This document shows, in pieces, positions 16,230 to 23,541 of a stretch of 37,947 nt of DNA. This DNA comes from Elusimicrobiota bacterium. GTDB taxonomy: Bacteria > Elusimicrobiota > Elusimicrobia > UBA1565 > UBA9628. A model generated the notes under the pieces. That model was not told the origin of the DNA, did no database searches, and was given only the letters and a program-made list of their open reading frames with translations. The stretch spans positions 1 to 37,947 of the forward strand of contig DAIDHI010000100.1 in assembly GCA_027452025.1 (NCBI GenBank), in the 5' to 3' direction. Numbering within the stretch: position 1 is the stretch's first letter; each line of letters begins with the position of its first letter. Made by a program: the position numbers and the translations under genes.

Positions 16230-17663
16230 ATGAATTTCTCGCGCCGGACCCTGCTGCTCGGCTTGGCCGGGGCGCTTTTCGTCTCGGCTCCGGCCGTCGC
16301 CGCCGTGGTGGAAATCGGGCGCTGGACGCCGCTGGTCGAGGCCGTGCGGCCCGCGGTCATGACCCAAGCGGCGCTCGACATACGCCTGTTGCCGCTGCAA
16401 TCGATCCTCAACACCCCGCACCTCGAGGACATGTTCGCCGCGCTGCCGGCGAAGTACCAAGACAATCCGGCGGCCTTCGCCGCGCTGTCCGAAGCGCGAC
16501 AGGTCGCCGTCTTGAGCCGCGGCGCCGCCGCGGCCGGACGCAGGCTCGATCAGGAAGCCGCCGTTCTCTCCGCGAAGGTGGAGGCGGGCGCCGCCGATGA
16601 GGCCGACGCGCGGCGGCTCGGCGAATTGAATCGGAAGGACTCATACCTGTCGCCGGAGCGACGCGAAGGCGTGCGCGACGCTCTCAAGAGCCTCGCCCTG
16701 CAAGGGATGCCGGCCGCGCGGGAGTTTTTCGACCAGGAGAAAGCAATGCCAGGACAGTTCCAGGATTTGACCGTCGAGAACAAGGCCTACCCGGCCGTGG
16801 TCATGGGAGAGGACAGCTTCACGGGCTGGTTCGGGAAAGGGAACTTCCCGAACGAGTCGGACAGGGAGGCGGCCTACACGGGAGCCCTCGAAGCCGCCTA
16901 CCGCCAGGGCGTCAGGGGTTACAGCATGTCTCCCCACCCGACGCTCATGAAGGCCATCGCGAACTTCAAGAACAGCCATCCCGACATCCGGGTCGTCGCC
17001 AACCCGCACTTCAAGTCCCATTACTACGTCGGCGACCAATCCCTGTGGTCGCCGGCGAACCTGTCTCGGCTCATCGCCACCGTGGCCGCGAAGCTGCCCG
17101 AGGCGGTGAGGTCGGCGAGCCCCATCTTCAAGGACGCCGATCTCTCCACCCGCTTCTCGGACGCGGAGATCGCGCAAATCCGTCTCGATGAGAAGGAATA
17201 TCTGGAGCGCCTCGACGCCTTCAAGAAGTTCTCCGATTTCACGATCGTCGGCAACCTTCCGTTCGGTTTCCTCGCCTTCATCGGACGCGACGACATCATC
17301 CGCCGCGAAACCGCGCTCGCGCGCTCGCGCGGCCTGGTCCCGCTTGGAATCTCCGAGGGAGGCGGGGTCTCGGCGAAGATGCTGCAAGGGCTCGACGTCG
17401 CCGCGGTCTGGATGTGGGCCAACCGGACGCTGCGGTTCCCGGTACCCATCGATCTTCCCGCTCTCCTGGGCGGCTACGGCCGCCCCGTGACCGCGTTCCG
17501 CGTCTTCGAGCATACCGACGGGTTCGATCCGACGGCCTCGCTGGCCTTCATCCGCGACAACAGGAAGATATCGTCGCTGGTCGTGGGCGTCGACGACAAG
17601 TCTCAAGCGGCCGAGACCTTCGCGAAGATCCGCGAGCTGCTCCCTCACCTCTGGAGAAATTAA
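16230..17663 (+). CDS. Tat-type secreted protein with aldo/keto-reductase-like barrel end
   Basis: A 477-aa protein with an N-terminal twin-arginine-like signal (FSRRTLLLGLAGALFVSA, cleavage near PAVAA). Residues about 30-170 are helical and Ala/Arg-rich. From about 175 the pattern resembles a TIM-barrel: FTGWFGKGNFPNESDREAAYTGALEAAYRQGVRGYSMSP, then GLVPLGISEGGGVSAKMLQG, and a C-terminal ISSLVVGVDDKSQAAETFAKI like the cofactor-binding end of aldo/keto reductases. Export of a folded, cofactor-loaded enzyme would fit a Tat signal. The family is not certain and catalytic Tyr/Lys/His could not be assigned. Start 16230 has GAGGA four bases upstream. It is followed 12 bases later by a solute-binding protein, so both may act in the periplasm. 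Confidence 0.65.
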   Translation: MNFSRRTLLLGLAGALFVSAPAVAAVVEIGRWTPLVEAVRPAVMTQAALDIRLLPLQSILNTPHLEDMFAALPAKYQDNPAAFAALSEARQVAVLSRGAAAAGRRLDQEAAVLSAKVEAGAADEADARRLGELNRKDSYLSPERREGVRDALKSLALQGMPAAREFFDQEKAMPGQFQDLTVENKAYPAVVMGEDSFTGWFGKGNFPNESDREAAYTGALEAAYRQGVRGYSMSPHPTLMKAIANFKNSHPDIRVVANPHFKSHYYVGDQSLWSPANLSRLIATVAAKLPEAVRSASPIFKDADLSTRFSDAEIAQIRLDEKEYLERLDAFKKFSDFTIVGNLPFGFLAFIGRDDIIRRETALARSRGLVPLGISEGGGVSAKMLQGLDVAAVWMWANRTLRFPVPIDLPALLGGYGRPVTAFRVFEHTDGFDPTASLAFIRDNRKISSLVVGVDDKSQAAETFAKIRELLPHLWRN

Positions 17664-17675
17664 AACCTTCCCGAT

Positions 17676-18677
17676 ATGATCGCCGCGGCCGCCGCGCTCA
17701 TGATGTTCTCGGGCCTCGCTCACGGCGATGTCGCCATGTCCACGTTCACGTTCCAAGTGGCGTGGTATCCGACCATCGAATACGGCCCCTTCTACTACGG
17801 GCAGGAGCACGGCTACTTTGCCGACGAGGGCATCCACCTCGACTTCCCGCGCTGGCAGCTCGGGATGAACGGCGTCGAGGAGGTCGCCAAGGGACATGCC
17901 GACATGGGGATGGACGATGCCGTCAACTTCTTGATCTCGGTCGACAGCGGGGCCGACCTCGTCGCGATCTACGGCTACATGCAGGAAACCCCCCTCGTCC
18001 TGGTGTCCCTTCGAGACAAGCTCGACGGCATCGACGATCTGGCCGGCAAGAAGGTCGGGACCGTGAAAGGCTTCCAGTACCTCGTGGACTATTTCCGGCT
18101 CAAGTATCCTCGCCTCAAGGACAAGGTCCGCTTCGAACTCCTGAACGACAACCTGGGGGCCCTGGAGCGCGGGGACGCGGACGTCGGTATTTTCTTTGAG
18201 ACGGCGCAGGTGCCGCTGCTCAAGCTCCGCGGCTATCCCCTCCACATCCTTCGCTACCAGGATATCGGCTACGACGTGTACTCGCACGTCATCTTCGTCC
18301 GGCGGGACTTCTACAACGCGCACCGCGAGGCCCTGGCACGCTTCGTTCGAGCGCTGGACCGGTCGATCCGTAAGAGCTTCAACGACCCGGTGAGCACGAC
18401 CAAGCTGTTCACCGACAAGGTGAAATACACCGACTTCGTCGAAGGACCCTTCAAGGACAACGAGGATTACACGCGCTATCAGGAGGCCTGCTTCAAGATC
18501 CTGCACTATTACATGGCCAAGGGGGTCGGCGAGGACTACGGTCTGATGAATCCCTTGCGCTGGGAAGCGATGATCGCGAATTTGCGCGAGCTGGGAATTC
18601 TCAATCGCAAGATCGACGCGGAGCGCGTCTTCACCAACGATCTCGTCAAGGAGCTTTATGCCGCGAAGGCTCATTGA
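17676..18677 (+). CDS. NMT1/THI5 (SsuA)-like periplasmic substrate-binding protein
   Basis: A 333-aa protein with a hydrophobic N-terminus (residues 1-17, AHG-D cleavage likely) lacking the usual basic n-region. FQVAWYPTIEYGPFYYGQEHGYFADEGIHLDF opens the two-lobed fold, followed by GKKVGTVKGFQYLVDYF and LERGDADVGIFFE: the pattern of NMT1/THI5-like binding proteins for pyrimidines, sulfonates or other aromatics. No ABC permease or ATPase follows. Instead, its 3' end overlaps the CACHE-type hybrid kinase gene by 20 bases. That strongly suggests a sensing role, delivering a ligand to the kinase, rather than uptake. No good SD is placed before the ATG. Confidence 0.8.
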   Translation: MIAAAAALMMFSGLAHGDVAMSTFTFQVAWYPTIEYGPFYYGQEHGYFADEGIHLDFPRWQLGMNGVEEVAKGHADMGMDDAVNFLISVDSGADLVAIYGYMQETPLVLVSLRDKLDGIDDLAGKKVGTVKGFQYLVDYFRLKYPRLKDKVRFELLNDNLGALERGDADVGIFFETAQVPLLKLRGYPLHILRYQDIGYDVYSHVIFVRRDFYNAHREALARFVRALDRSIRKSFNDPVSTTKLFTDKVKYTDFVEGPFKDNEDYTRYQEACFKILHYYMAKGVGEDYGLMNPLRWEAMIANLRELGILNRKIDAERVFTNDLVKELYAAKAH

Positions 18678-21084
18678 CCCTATACGCGCGGGCGAGCGGC
18701 GCGAGCTCGACGCCTTCCGCATCAAGTGGCATTTCTTCGCGCCGTTCTTCGCCGGCATCTTCGGCTTGGTCGCCGCGTTCATCTTCGTCTTCCTGACCTC
18801 GATGACCTCATTCTTCGGCTTCTACAGGGACCGTCAGTCGCAGGAAGCGGTGGCGACGATCCAGAACGCGATCACTGAACGACAGGAGCACCTGCGAAAC
18901 GAGCTCTCCTTCGTCAAAGACGACGCCGATTTCAAGAACGCCTTCTATTACGCCAGCGAAAGCCTGGTCTCGCTCAAAAAGCCGCTCGCGGATTACTTGG
19001 CGAAGTACAAGCCGTTGGTCGGAGTCGACTACGTAGAGGCCGTGACGCCCGACGGCAAGATGATTTTTTCGCAGGGGTCGTCCTCGAGCGAAAAGGCGTA
19101 TCGCGCGCATCCCCTCGCGGTTCACGATCTTTCGCCGACCGAGATCACCACCAAGCTCGTCCAGGTCAACGATACGCCTTGGATGACGGCCGCGATCCCG
19201 GTGCGGCAGTTCGGAAAGCTGATCGGCTTCCTTCTCGTCGATATCGACTTCGGCAGGCCGCTGCTGGACCAGCTGCGCGGCATCACGCGCCAACAGTTCT
19301 TCTTCCTGGACTCGGCGGGCCGGATGGCCGCTTCGACGCTCACCGATGCCGGCTTCCGCCAGATTTTAGCCGGCGCTTTGGGCGGCAGGAAGGGTTTCCC
19401 CTTCGACTTCCACTACCAGGGAAACCGGTTCGTCGTCTCCGCCCTCCCCATGTCGGAGGGGCAGGGACAGCCGCCGGCGTTCCTCTACGCGGTGAGCGAT
19501 CAAAGCGCGATGGAGTCGTTCCAGCGGCGGTCGATCCGCAACGCGGTTCTCCTTTTCCTGCTCATCGCCGCGGTAAGCTTCTTCTTCAGCTACGTCTCAT
19601 CGCACGCCTTGTCCATGAAGGTCAACCGCCTGCTTGAGGAGATGACGAACTACCGGCTGAAGGCCGAGCGGCAGGAAAGGCTCTCGGCGCTGGGCGAGCT
19701 CGCGGCGCAGATTTCTCACGACATCCGCTCGCCGCTGGCGGCCCTCGACTCGGTGCTCCGGGACGTGTCGGAGCTGCAAGAGGAGAAGCGCCTCATGATC
19801 CGCGGCGCCGCCGGCCGCATCCGCGACATCGCCAACCACCTGATCCGCACGAACCAGGAACTGCGGGGGCTCGACAAGGGCGCGGCGGTGCCGGCCGAGC
19901 CCCCGACGATCCAGCTTCTTTCCAGCATCATCGAGCCGCTCGTCACCGAGAAGCGGCTCCAGTTCCGGTCCAGGATGGGGATCGAGATCGACTCGCCGCT
20001 CGATGAAGCCTCATACGGCCTTTTCGCCGAGATCGCGCCGGGGATATTCAAGAGGGTGCTATCGAACTTGATCAACAACGCCGTGGAGGCGCTCGATGAC
20101 CGCGGCTCCGTCACGATCCGCCTGAGCGCCAAGGACGACGAAGTTCTTCTTGAGGTCAAGGACGACGGCAAAGGAATTCCCGCCGAAGTCCTGGCCCGGA
20201 TCGGCGAAAAGGGCGTCACGCATGGCAAGGCCGGCGGCTCGGGGCTCGGGCTCCATCATGCCCGCACGAGCGTCGAGTCCTGGCGCGGGCGGCTTGAGAT
20301 TCAGTCGGCCTCAGGGGCAGGGACGACGGCCAGCGTCTATCTGCCGAAGGTCCCACCGCCCAATTGGTTCGTCTCGAAACTGGCCCTGCCCCTGGATAGC
20401 GCGGTCGTCATCCTCGACGACGACACCAGCATCCATCAGGTCTGGCAAGGCCGCTTGACCGGGGCCTCGCGGGATCAGCCGGTCGAGATCGTCCATGTCT
20501 CTACGCCCCAGGAGATACGGAGCTGGATCGGCGAGAATCCCGCGAAGGCGCGCAAGGCGCTGTATCTGCTCGACTACGAGCTCCTGGGCTACCAGGAGAC
20601 GGGCCTGAGCCTGGCAGCGGAGCTCGGCATCGGCCGGCAGACGATCCTCGTGACGAGCCGCTACGACGCCCCGGAGATTCTGGAGGAATGCCGCCGGCTC
20701 GAAGCCCGGATGATCCCAAAACTCCTGGCTGGACTCGTTCCTATCGAGGTCGCCTCCGGCAAAACGCGATGGGACGCCGTGCTCATCGACGACGATCCCC
20801 TGGCCCGCACGACCTGGAGGATGACCGCCTCGCGCTTGGGGAAAAGTTTCCGCTCTTTCTCGACGGCGGCGGAGTTCCTGGAAGCCGTGGAGGAGATCGA
20901 CCGCGGGACTCCCGTTTACGTGGACGCCGAGCTTGCCGGCGGGGTGAAAGGCTCGCTCGAATCAAGGCGTATCCGCCAGCAGGGCTTCGCGGAAGTCTAT
21001 CTCGCCACCGGCCACGACCCAGAGACGTTCGCCGACCTCGATCATCTGAGCGGCGTCGTCGGCAAAGAACCGCCCTGGTCCTGA
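18658..21084 (+). CDS. Membrane hybrid histidine kinase with two C-terminal receiver domains
   Basis: An 808-aa protein. TM1 is at about 24-50, an extracytoplasmic CACHE-like sensor at about 55-290, and TM2 at 295-313. The HisKA domain has His354 in QISHDIRSPLAALDSVL; HATPase has N box SNLINNAVEAL (469-479), DDGKGI and GSGLGL. Two receiver-like domains follow: the first has AVVILDDD and candidate Asp639 in LLDYELLG; the second has AVLIDDD and Asp756 in YVDAELAG. The motifs are looser than usual and the second may be degenerate. AAGGAG lies four bases before the ATG, inside the end of the binding-protein gene. A hairpin terminator overlaps the stop. It is the likely input for the NtrC-type activator and the lone receiver encoded upstream. 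Confidence 0.9.
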   Translation: MPRRLIDPIRAGERRELDAFRIKWHFFAPFFAGIFGLVAAFIFVFLTSMTSFFGFYRDRQSQEAVATIQNAITERQEHLRNELSFVKDDADFKNAFYYASESLVSLKKPLADYLAKYKPLVGVDYVEAVTPDGKMIFSQGSSSSEKAYRAHPLAVHDLSPTEITTKLVQVNDTPWMTAAIPVRQFGKLIGFLLVDIDFGRPLLDQLRGITRQQFFFLDSAGRMAASTLTDAGFRQILAGALGGRKGFPFDFHYQGNRFVVSALPMSEGQGQPPAFLYAVSDQSAMESFQRRSIRNAVLLFLLIAAVSFFFSYVSSHALSMKVNRLLEEMTNYRLKAERQERLSALGELAAQISHDIRSPLAALDSVLRDVSELQEEKRLMIRGAAGRIRDIANHLIRTNQELRGLDKGAAVPAEPPTIQLLSSIIEPLVTEKRLQFRSRMGIEIDSPLDEASYGLFAEIAPGIFKRVLSNLINNAVEALDDRGSVTIRLSAKDDEVLLEVKDDGKGIPAEVLARIGEKGVTHGKAGGSGLGLHHARTSVESWRGRLEIQSASGAGTTASVYLPKVPPPNWFVSKLALPLDSAVVILDDDTSIHQVWQGRLTGASRDQPVEIVHVSTPQEIRSWIGENPAKARKALYLLDYELLGYQETGLSLAAELGIGRQTILVTSRYDAPEILEECRRLEARMIPKLLAGLVPIEVASGKTRWDAVLIDDDPLARTTWRMTASRLGKSFRSFSTAAEFLEAVEEIDRGTPVYVDAELAGGVKGSLESRRIRQQGFAEVYLATGHDPETFADLDHLSGVVGKEPPWS

Positions 21085-21104
21085 CGGACCGGGCTTCTTT
21101 TCCT
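21074..21104 (+). terminator. Intrinsic terminator candidate of the island operon
   Basis: CCTGGTCC (21074-21081) pairs with GGACCGGG (21086-21093), with one G-U pair, around a TGAC loop that contains the kinase stop codon. The T/C-rich run CTTCTTTTCCTT follows. Confidence 0.55.
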
Positions 21105-21178
21105 TCTCGAACCTCTTCTCGTCTGAGAATCAGGCCCCCCTCGTAACGAAATCGCGTCGATAAAATGACGTGAACGCA

Positions 21179-21194
21179 TGGCACGGAAATTGCT
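21179..21194 (+). promoter_or_regulatory. Consensus sigma-54 promoter of the 127-aa gene
   Basis: TGGCACGGAAATTGCT is identical over all 16 bases to the promoter at 10950-10965, and the flanking CCCGC is shared too. The next gene starts at 21373, giving an unusually long leader of about 165-180 bases. Confidence 0.88.
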
Positions 21195-21204
21195 CCCGCA
21201 ATTC

Positions 21205-21372
21205 AGACGGCCCGGGAAGGCCGTTGAAGTGAGCACCGTGTAGCTCCGCGAATACGGCGCGGGGGTATCCACGATCCCGCCTAACGGGATGAGTCCACGG
21301 GAAACGATGAAGATATCGTTTCTCGTTTTTCGTCTCGTGGCGAGACAACGGGAGACTAAGGAGGCGGACCGT
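21205..21372 (+). promoter_or_regulatory. Structured 5' leader with serial hairpins
   Basis: Between the sigma-54 promoter and the SD lie three clear hairpins: ATCCCG/CGGGAT (21274-21279/21285-21290), GAAACGAT/ATCGTTTC (21301-21308/21315-21322) followed by TCGTTTTT, and GTCTCG/CGAGAC (21332-21337/21341-21346). The middle one resembles an intrinsic terminator, so attenuation is plausible. No known riboswitch consensus was recognised. Confidence 0.45.
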
Positions 21373-21756
21373 ATGGAACAGCGACTTGCCGAGAGTCGCG
21401 ACGATAGGGGCCTTCCGGCATCCTTGGCAAATTCATGCCAGGCGCCGATGGGCTCGCAGGAAGTCGGGAAGAAATGGCTCGACCTGCTGTTTGTGGTTCA
21501 CGCGGAGCATCCGGACTGCACGATGCACGGCGTCAACGTCCTGAACGGGAGCATCGTATCCTGCGCGAGAATCCAGCGCCACATGAGATTCGGCCTGGAG
21601 CCGGCGAAAGACGCCTCGTACCTGTTCGACAGGACCTGGGAGGCGCTGGAGACGATGTGCCGCAAGATCGGCACGGGCCGCATCGAAGAGATCGAATTCT
21701 CCGATGGCCGGCCAGTCAATGTCCGCGTGAACGCAAGGCGCCGGCGCCGTTTCTGA
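21373..21756 (+). CDS. 127-aa protein of unknown function, sigma-54 controlled
   Basis: No family was recognised. The protein is soluble, with no signal or membrane segment. Its middle part, KWLDLLFVVHAEHPDCTMHGVN then VLNGSIVSCARI, suggests beta strands. After AKDASYLFDRTWEALETMCRKIG it ends in a strand (IEEIEFSDGRPVNVRVNA) and an Arg tail. Start 21373 is chosen for the SD AAGGAGG (21359-21365); an upstream in-frame ATG at 21289 lies inside a leader hairpin and has no SD. It is expressed from the fourth sigma-54 promoter, so it belongs to the island regulon although it sits beyond the operon terminator. Confidence 0.7.
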   Translation: MEQRLAESRDDRGLPASLANSCQAPMGSQEVGKKWLDLLFVVHAEHPDCTMHGVNVLNGSIVSCARIQRHMRFGLEPAKDASYLFDRTWEALETMCRKIGTGRIEEIEFSDGRPVNVRVNARRRRRF

Positions 21757-22058
21757 GCATGCCGCCGCGCAAAGGAGCAAGAATGAGATAGCACGATCCG
21801 CATCCGATCTGAAGCCAAGACCAATGTGTGCATAACCCATATCGGCGCTCGCCGATAGAATTCTCCGACAAGAGAAGAGGTAGGGTCCCTCGCGCCTTCC
21901 GGGCCTCCCCGGCCACAAGAAGGCAAGCCGGCCATCCCCGGGCCCCCCGGGATCGGTAGCCGGGCAGACCACATTCCTGGCCAAGGGCATCCAGGCCAAG
22001 CCCTGGAGTCCTCTAAAGCCGCCCTACCTCGTGTAGGGTCAAAGGAAGGTGGTCTCAC
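21757..22058. other. Intergenic stretch with hairpins
   Basis: No gene of useful length. Contains TATCGGC/GCCGATA (21840-21846/21851-21857, loop GCTC), a GC-rich palindrome around 21934-21953, and a CCCTAC/GTAGGG hairpin at about 22022-22037, just before the SD of the next gene. A GGAGC-preceded ATG-AGA-TAG minigene lies at 21783-21791. This stretch probably marks the junction between the sigma-54 island and the conjugative region. Confidence 0.4.
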
Positions 22059-22847
22059 ATGACCCCCGTCGAAAGCACCGTCGTCGCCGTTGCCGCGCCG
22101 CCGCAAAGCCGTGAAGCATCGCTCGCCCAGCAGGCCGCATCGAAGCTGGCGGCCAGCCTGCCTCATAAGCCAGCCAGCGAGATCGTCGAGGACCTGATCG
22201 CCCGCCTCCAAAGGAAACGGAGCTCGCGGGACGCGGCCGGCCTCAACCACTGGGAGTCCTACGGCCCCGCCTACCTGGAAAAGCTCGTCAAGCGATTCCA
22301 AATCGCCGATCCGCTGCGGCAGATCGTCGGGTTCATCGTCGTCAACCACGACTCCGCCGTGGAGTTCGCCGCGCGGGTGACGTGCGACGCGGACCTGGCC
22401 GAAACTGCCGTGAGCCGGACCTACATCGAGCTTCTGAACGGCGACACGACGGTCACGTTGTTCTACCGCGCGCTCAAGATGAACGCGCGCGACCTGCTCA
22501 AGGCGCGCGCGAGAGAGTTCAAGCGCTTCGAGTCGCTCGATGCGTTGGTGTCGGCGGCAAGAGCCGATCATGCGCTCGCTGTTGATTCGGATACGTCGAA
22601 TGCCTGCGAGGATATCGACTTCCCATCGCGGCGACTTGAGGACCAAGACCCCTTGGATATCCTCATCGCCCGTCAGGACGAGCGGCAGGAACAGCGGGAA
22701 CTCGCCGACGAAATGGCCTACGCGCTGCGAGTCGTGAGGTGCGAGGGAAACCGCTGGATTCTCAAGAAGGATTGGTGGAAGGAGTCCGCCATCGGTCGAG
22801 CGGAGAAGAAGCGCCGGCGGACCGAATTGAGGGGGTCCGTCGAATAG
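22059..22847 (+). CDS. Protein with sigma-70 region-2-like core
   Basis: A 262-aa soluble protein. Residues about 85-165 (AVEFAARVTCDADLAETAVSRTYIELLNG, then FYRALKMNARDLLKARAREFKRFESLD) follow the pattern of ECF sigma region 2, including the acidic DLAETAV helix and a basic helix where -10 recognition occurs. A recognisable region 4 is not visible; instead the C-terminus has an acidic DxxDPLDILIARQDERQEQRELADEMAYAL stretch and a basic tail, AEKKRRRTELRG. It may be a divergent sigma factor or a transcription regulator of the conjugative element. AAGGAAGGTGG precedes the ATG by about six bases. Function is inferred from pattern only. Confidence 0.55.
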   Translation: MTPVESTVVAVAAPPQSREASLAQQAASKLAASLPHKPASEIVEDLIARLQRKRSSRDAAGLNHWESYGPAYLEKLVKRFQIADPLRQIVGFIVVNHDSAVEFAARVTCDADLAETAVSRTYIELLNGDTTVTLFYRALKMNARDLLKARAREFKRFESLDALVSAARADHALAVDSDTSNACEDIDFPSRRLEDQDPLDILIARQDERQEQRELADEMAYALRVVRCEGNRWILKKDWWKESAIGRAEKKRRRTELRGSVE

Positions 22848-22848
22848 A

Positions 22849-22951
22849 AAGTGCCGGGGCACTTCAGCATAGCAGCCGCGCGGACCAAGAGGTCGCAAGT
22901 CGCGGTTCCTGAAGGTGCCCGGGCGATTTGCGGGCAGACTGGTAGCCAGTC
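22849..22951. repeat. Paired hairpins upstream of the 93-aa gene, possible oriT or sRNA
   Basis: AAGTGC/GCACTT (22849-22854/22859-22864, loop CGGG) and GACTGG/CCAGTC (22937-22942/22946-22951, loop TAG) flank a GC-rich segment. A CACCTGCCCGGC string at about 22980-22992 loosely resembles the ATCCTG-CCCGGC context of IncP nick sites. Weak evidence for an origin of transfer. Confidence 0.3.
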
Positions 22952-23022
22952 AGACAAACTCGGGGAGCGCTGGTATCCCCACCTGCCCGGCGATCATAAG
23001 GCGGATCATCGGAGGAACGAAC

Positions 23023-23304
23023 ATGGCGAACGAGGGCGCGGTGGCGGAAGAAGAGGGCGGCTTGAGCCAGTTGGAGGAGACGGAGGCGGGGCAGGCGGGG
23101 CGGCCGGACGGCCGCGCTTCCAAGCTCGCCCGCTTCATCAAGCTGCAGACTTATCAGCAGCTCAAGGACGTCGTGGCGCTCGATGAGCTGCGGCTGAAGT
23201 TCATGAAGCAGGGCCTCGATATCAGCCGCAGCCGGCTGATTTCGGAAGCGATCAAGCTTCTGGCGAAGACCGTCGCGGAGGGCAAATTCGAGCTCAGGGG
23301 GTAG
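23023..23304 (+). CDS. 93-aa putative ribbon-helix-helix/relaxosome-type protein
   Basis: A small protein with an acidic, Gly/Glu-rich N-terminal 33 residues followed by a compact domain: ASKLARFIKLQTYQQLKDVVALDELRLKFMKQGLDISRSRLISEAIKLLAKTVAEGKFEL. The end pattern, SRSRLISEAIKLLA, resembles the second and third helices of ribbon-helix-helix DNA-binding proteins, a common fold for relaxosome accessory or copy-control proteins. GGAGG (23011-23015) precedes the ATG. It lies between two palindrome-rich stretches and upstream of the Replic_Relax-like and coupling-protein genes, which fits an oriT-binding role, but homology was not established. Confidence 0.6.
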   Translation: MANEGAVAEEEGGLSQLEETEAGQAGRPDGRASKLARFIKLQTYQQLKDVVALDELRLKFMKQGLDISRSRLISEAIKLLAKTVAEGKFELRG

Positions 23305-23405
23305 CCACCCATCGCTTCTGTCGTCGTTTCTGTCGGTGCAGAAGCGGCCAAGGAACACCCAACCCATGAATTCTATCGATATCCGCTGCCATTCTCGGTC
23401 CGCCT

Positions 23406-23428
23406 CTTTGGCGCTTGCAGCGCCAAAG
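23406..23428. repeat. 9-bp perfect hairpin next to a long inverted repeat
   Basis: CTTTGGCGC (23406-23414) and GCGCCAAAG (23420-23428) around TTGCA. It directly abuts the 15-bp inverted repeat at 23429-23494. Confidence 0.8.
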
Positions 23429-23494
23429 CCTCCTGACCACACCCCCACAACGATAGTGAAAAGTTGGGGTTGGAGTGGTGGTGTGGTCAGGAGG
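23429..23494. repeat. 15-bp perfect inverted repeat, candidate origin region
   Basis: CCTCCTGACCACACC (23429-23443) is perfectly inverted at 23480-23494. The interior carries a further CCCCACAAC/GTTGGGG pairing and a G-rich strand (GTTGGGGTTGGAGTGG). Located upstream of the Replic_Relax-like gene, it could be oriT, a replication origin or a recombination site. Confidence 0.7.
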
Positions 23495-23541
23495 ATGGCG
23501 GACTGGAAGGCAGCGAAAGGACAGGGTCAAGGGGAATGACA

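Noticed and set aside
17510-17535. T-loop-like GGTTCGATCC suggesting a tRNA
   Set aside because: It lies within a convincing coding sequence and no cloverleaf could be built around it.
21280-21312. Hammerhead-ribozyme-like core (GATGAGTCC, then GGAAAC)
   Set aside because: The invariant C3-U4 are G-G here and the helices do not close properly; the resemblance appears accidental.
21783-21791. SD-preceded ATG-AGA-TAG minigene
   Set aside because: A two-codon ORF is too easily produced by chance; noted only within the intergenic description.
23429-23494. CRISPR or insertion-sequence end
   Set aside because: Only one inverted pair, no array of direct repeats and no transposase nearby; an origin-like structure fits better.
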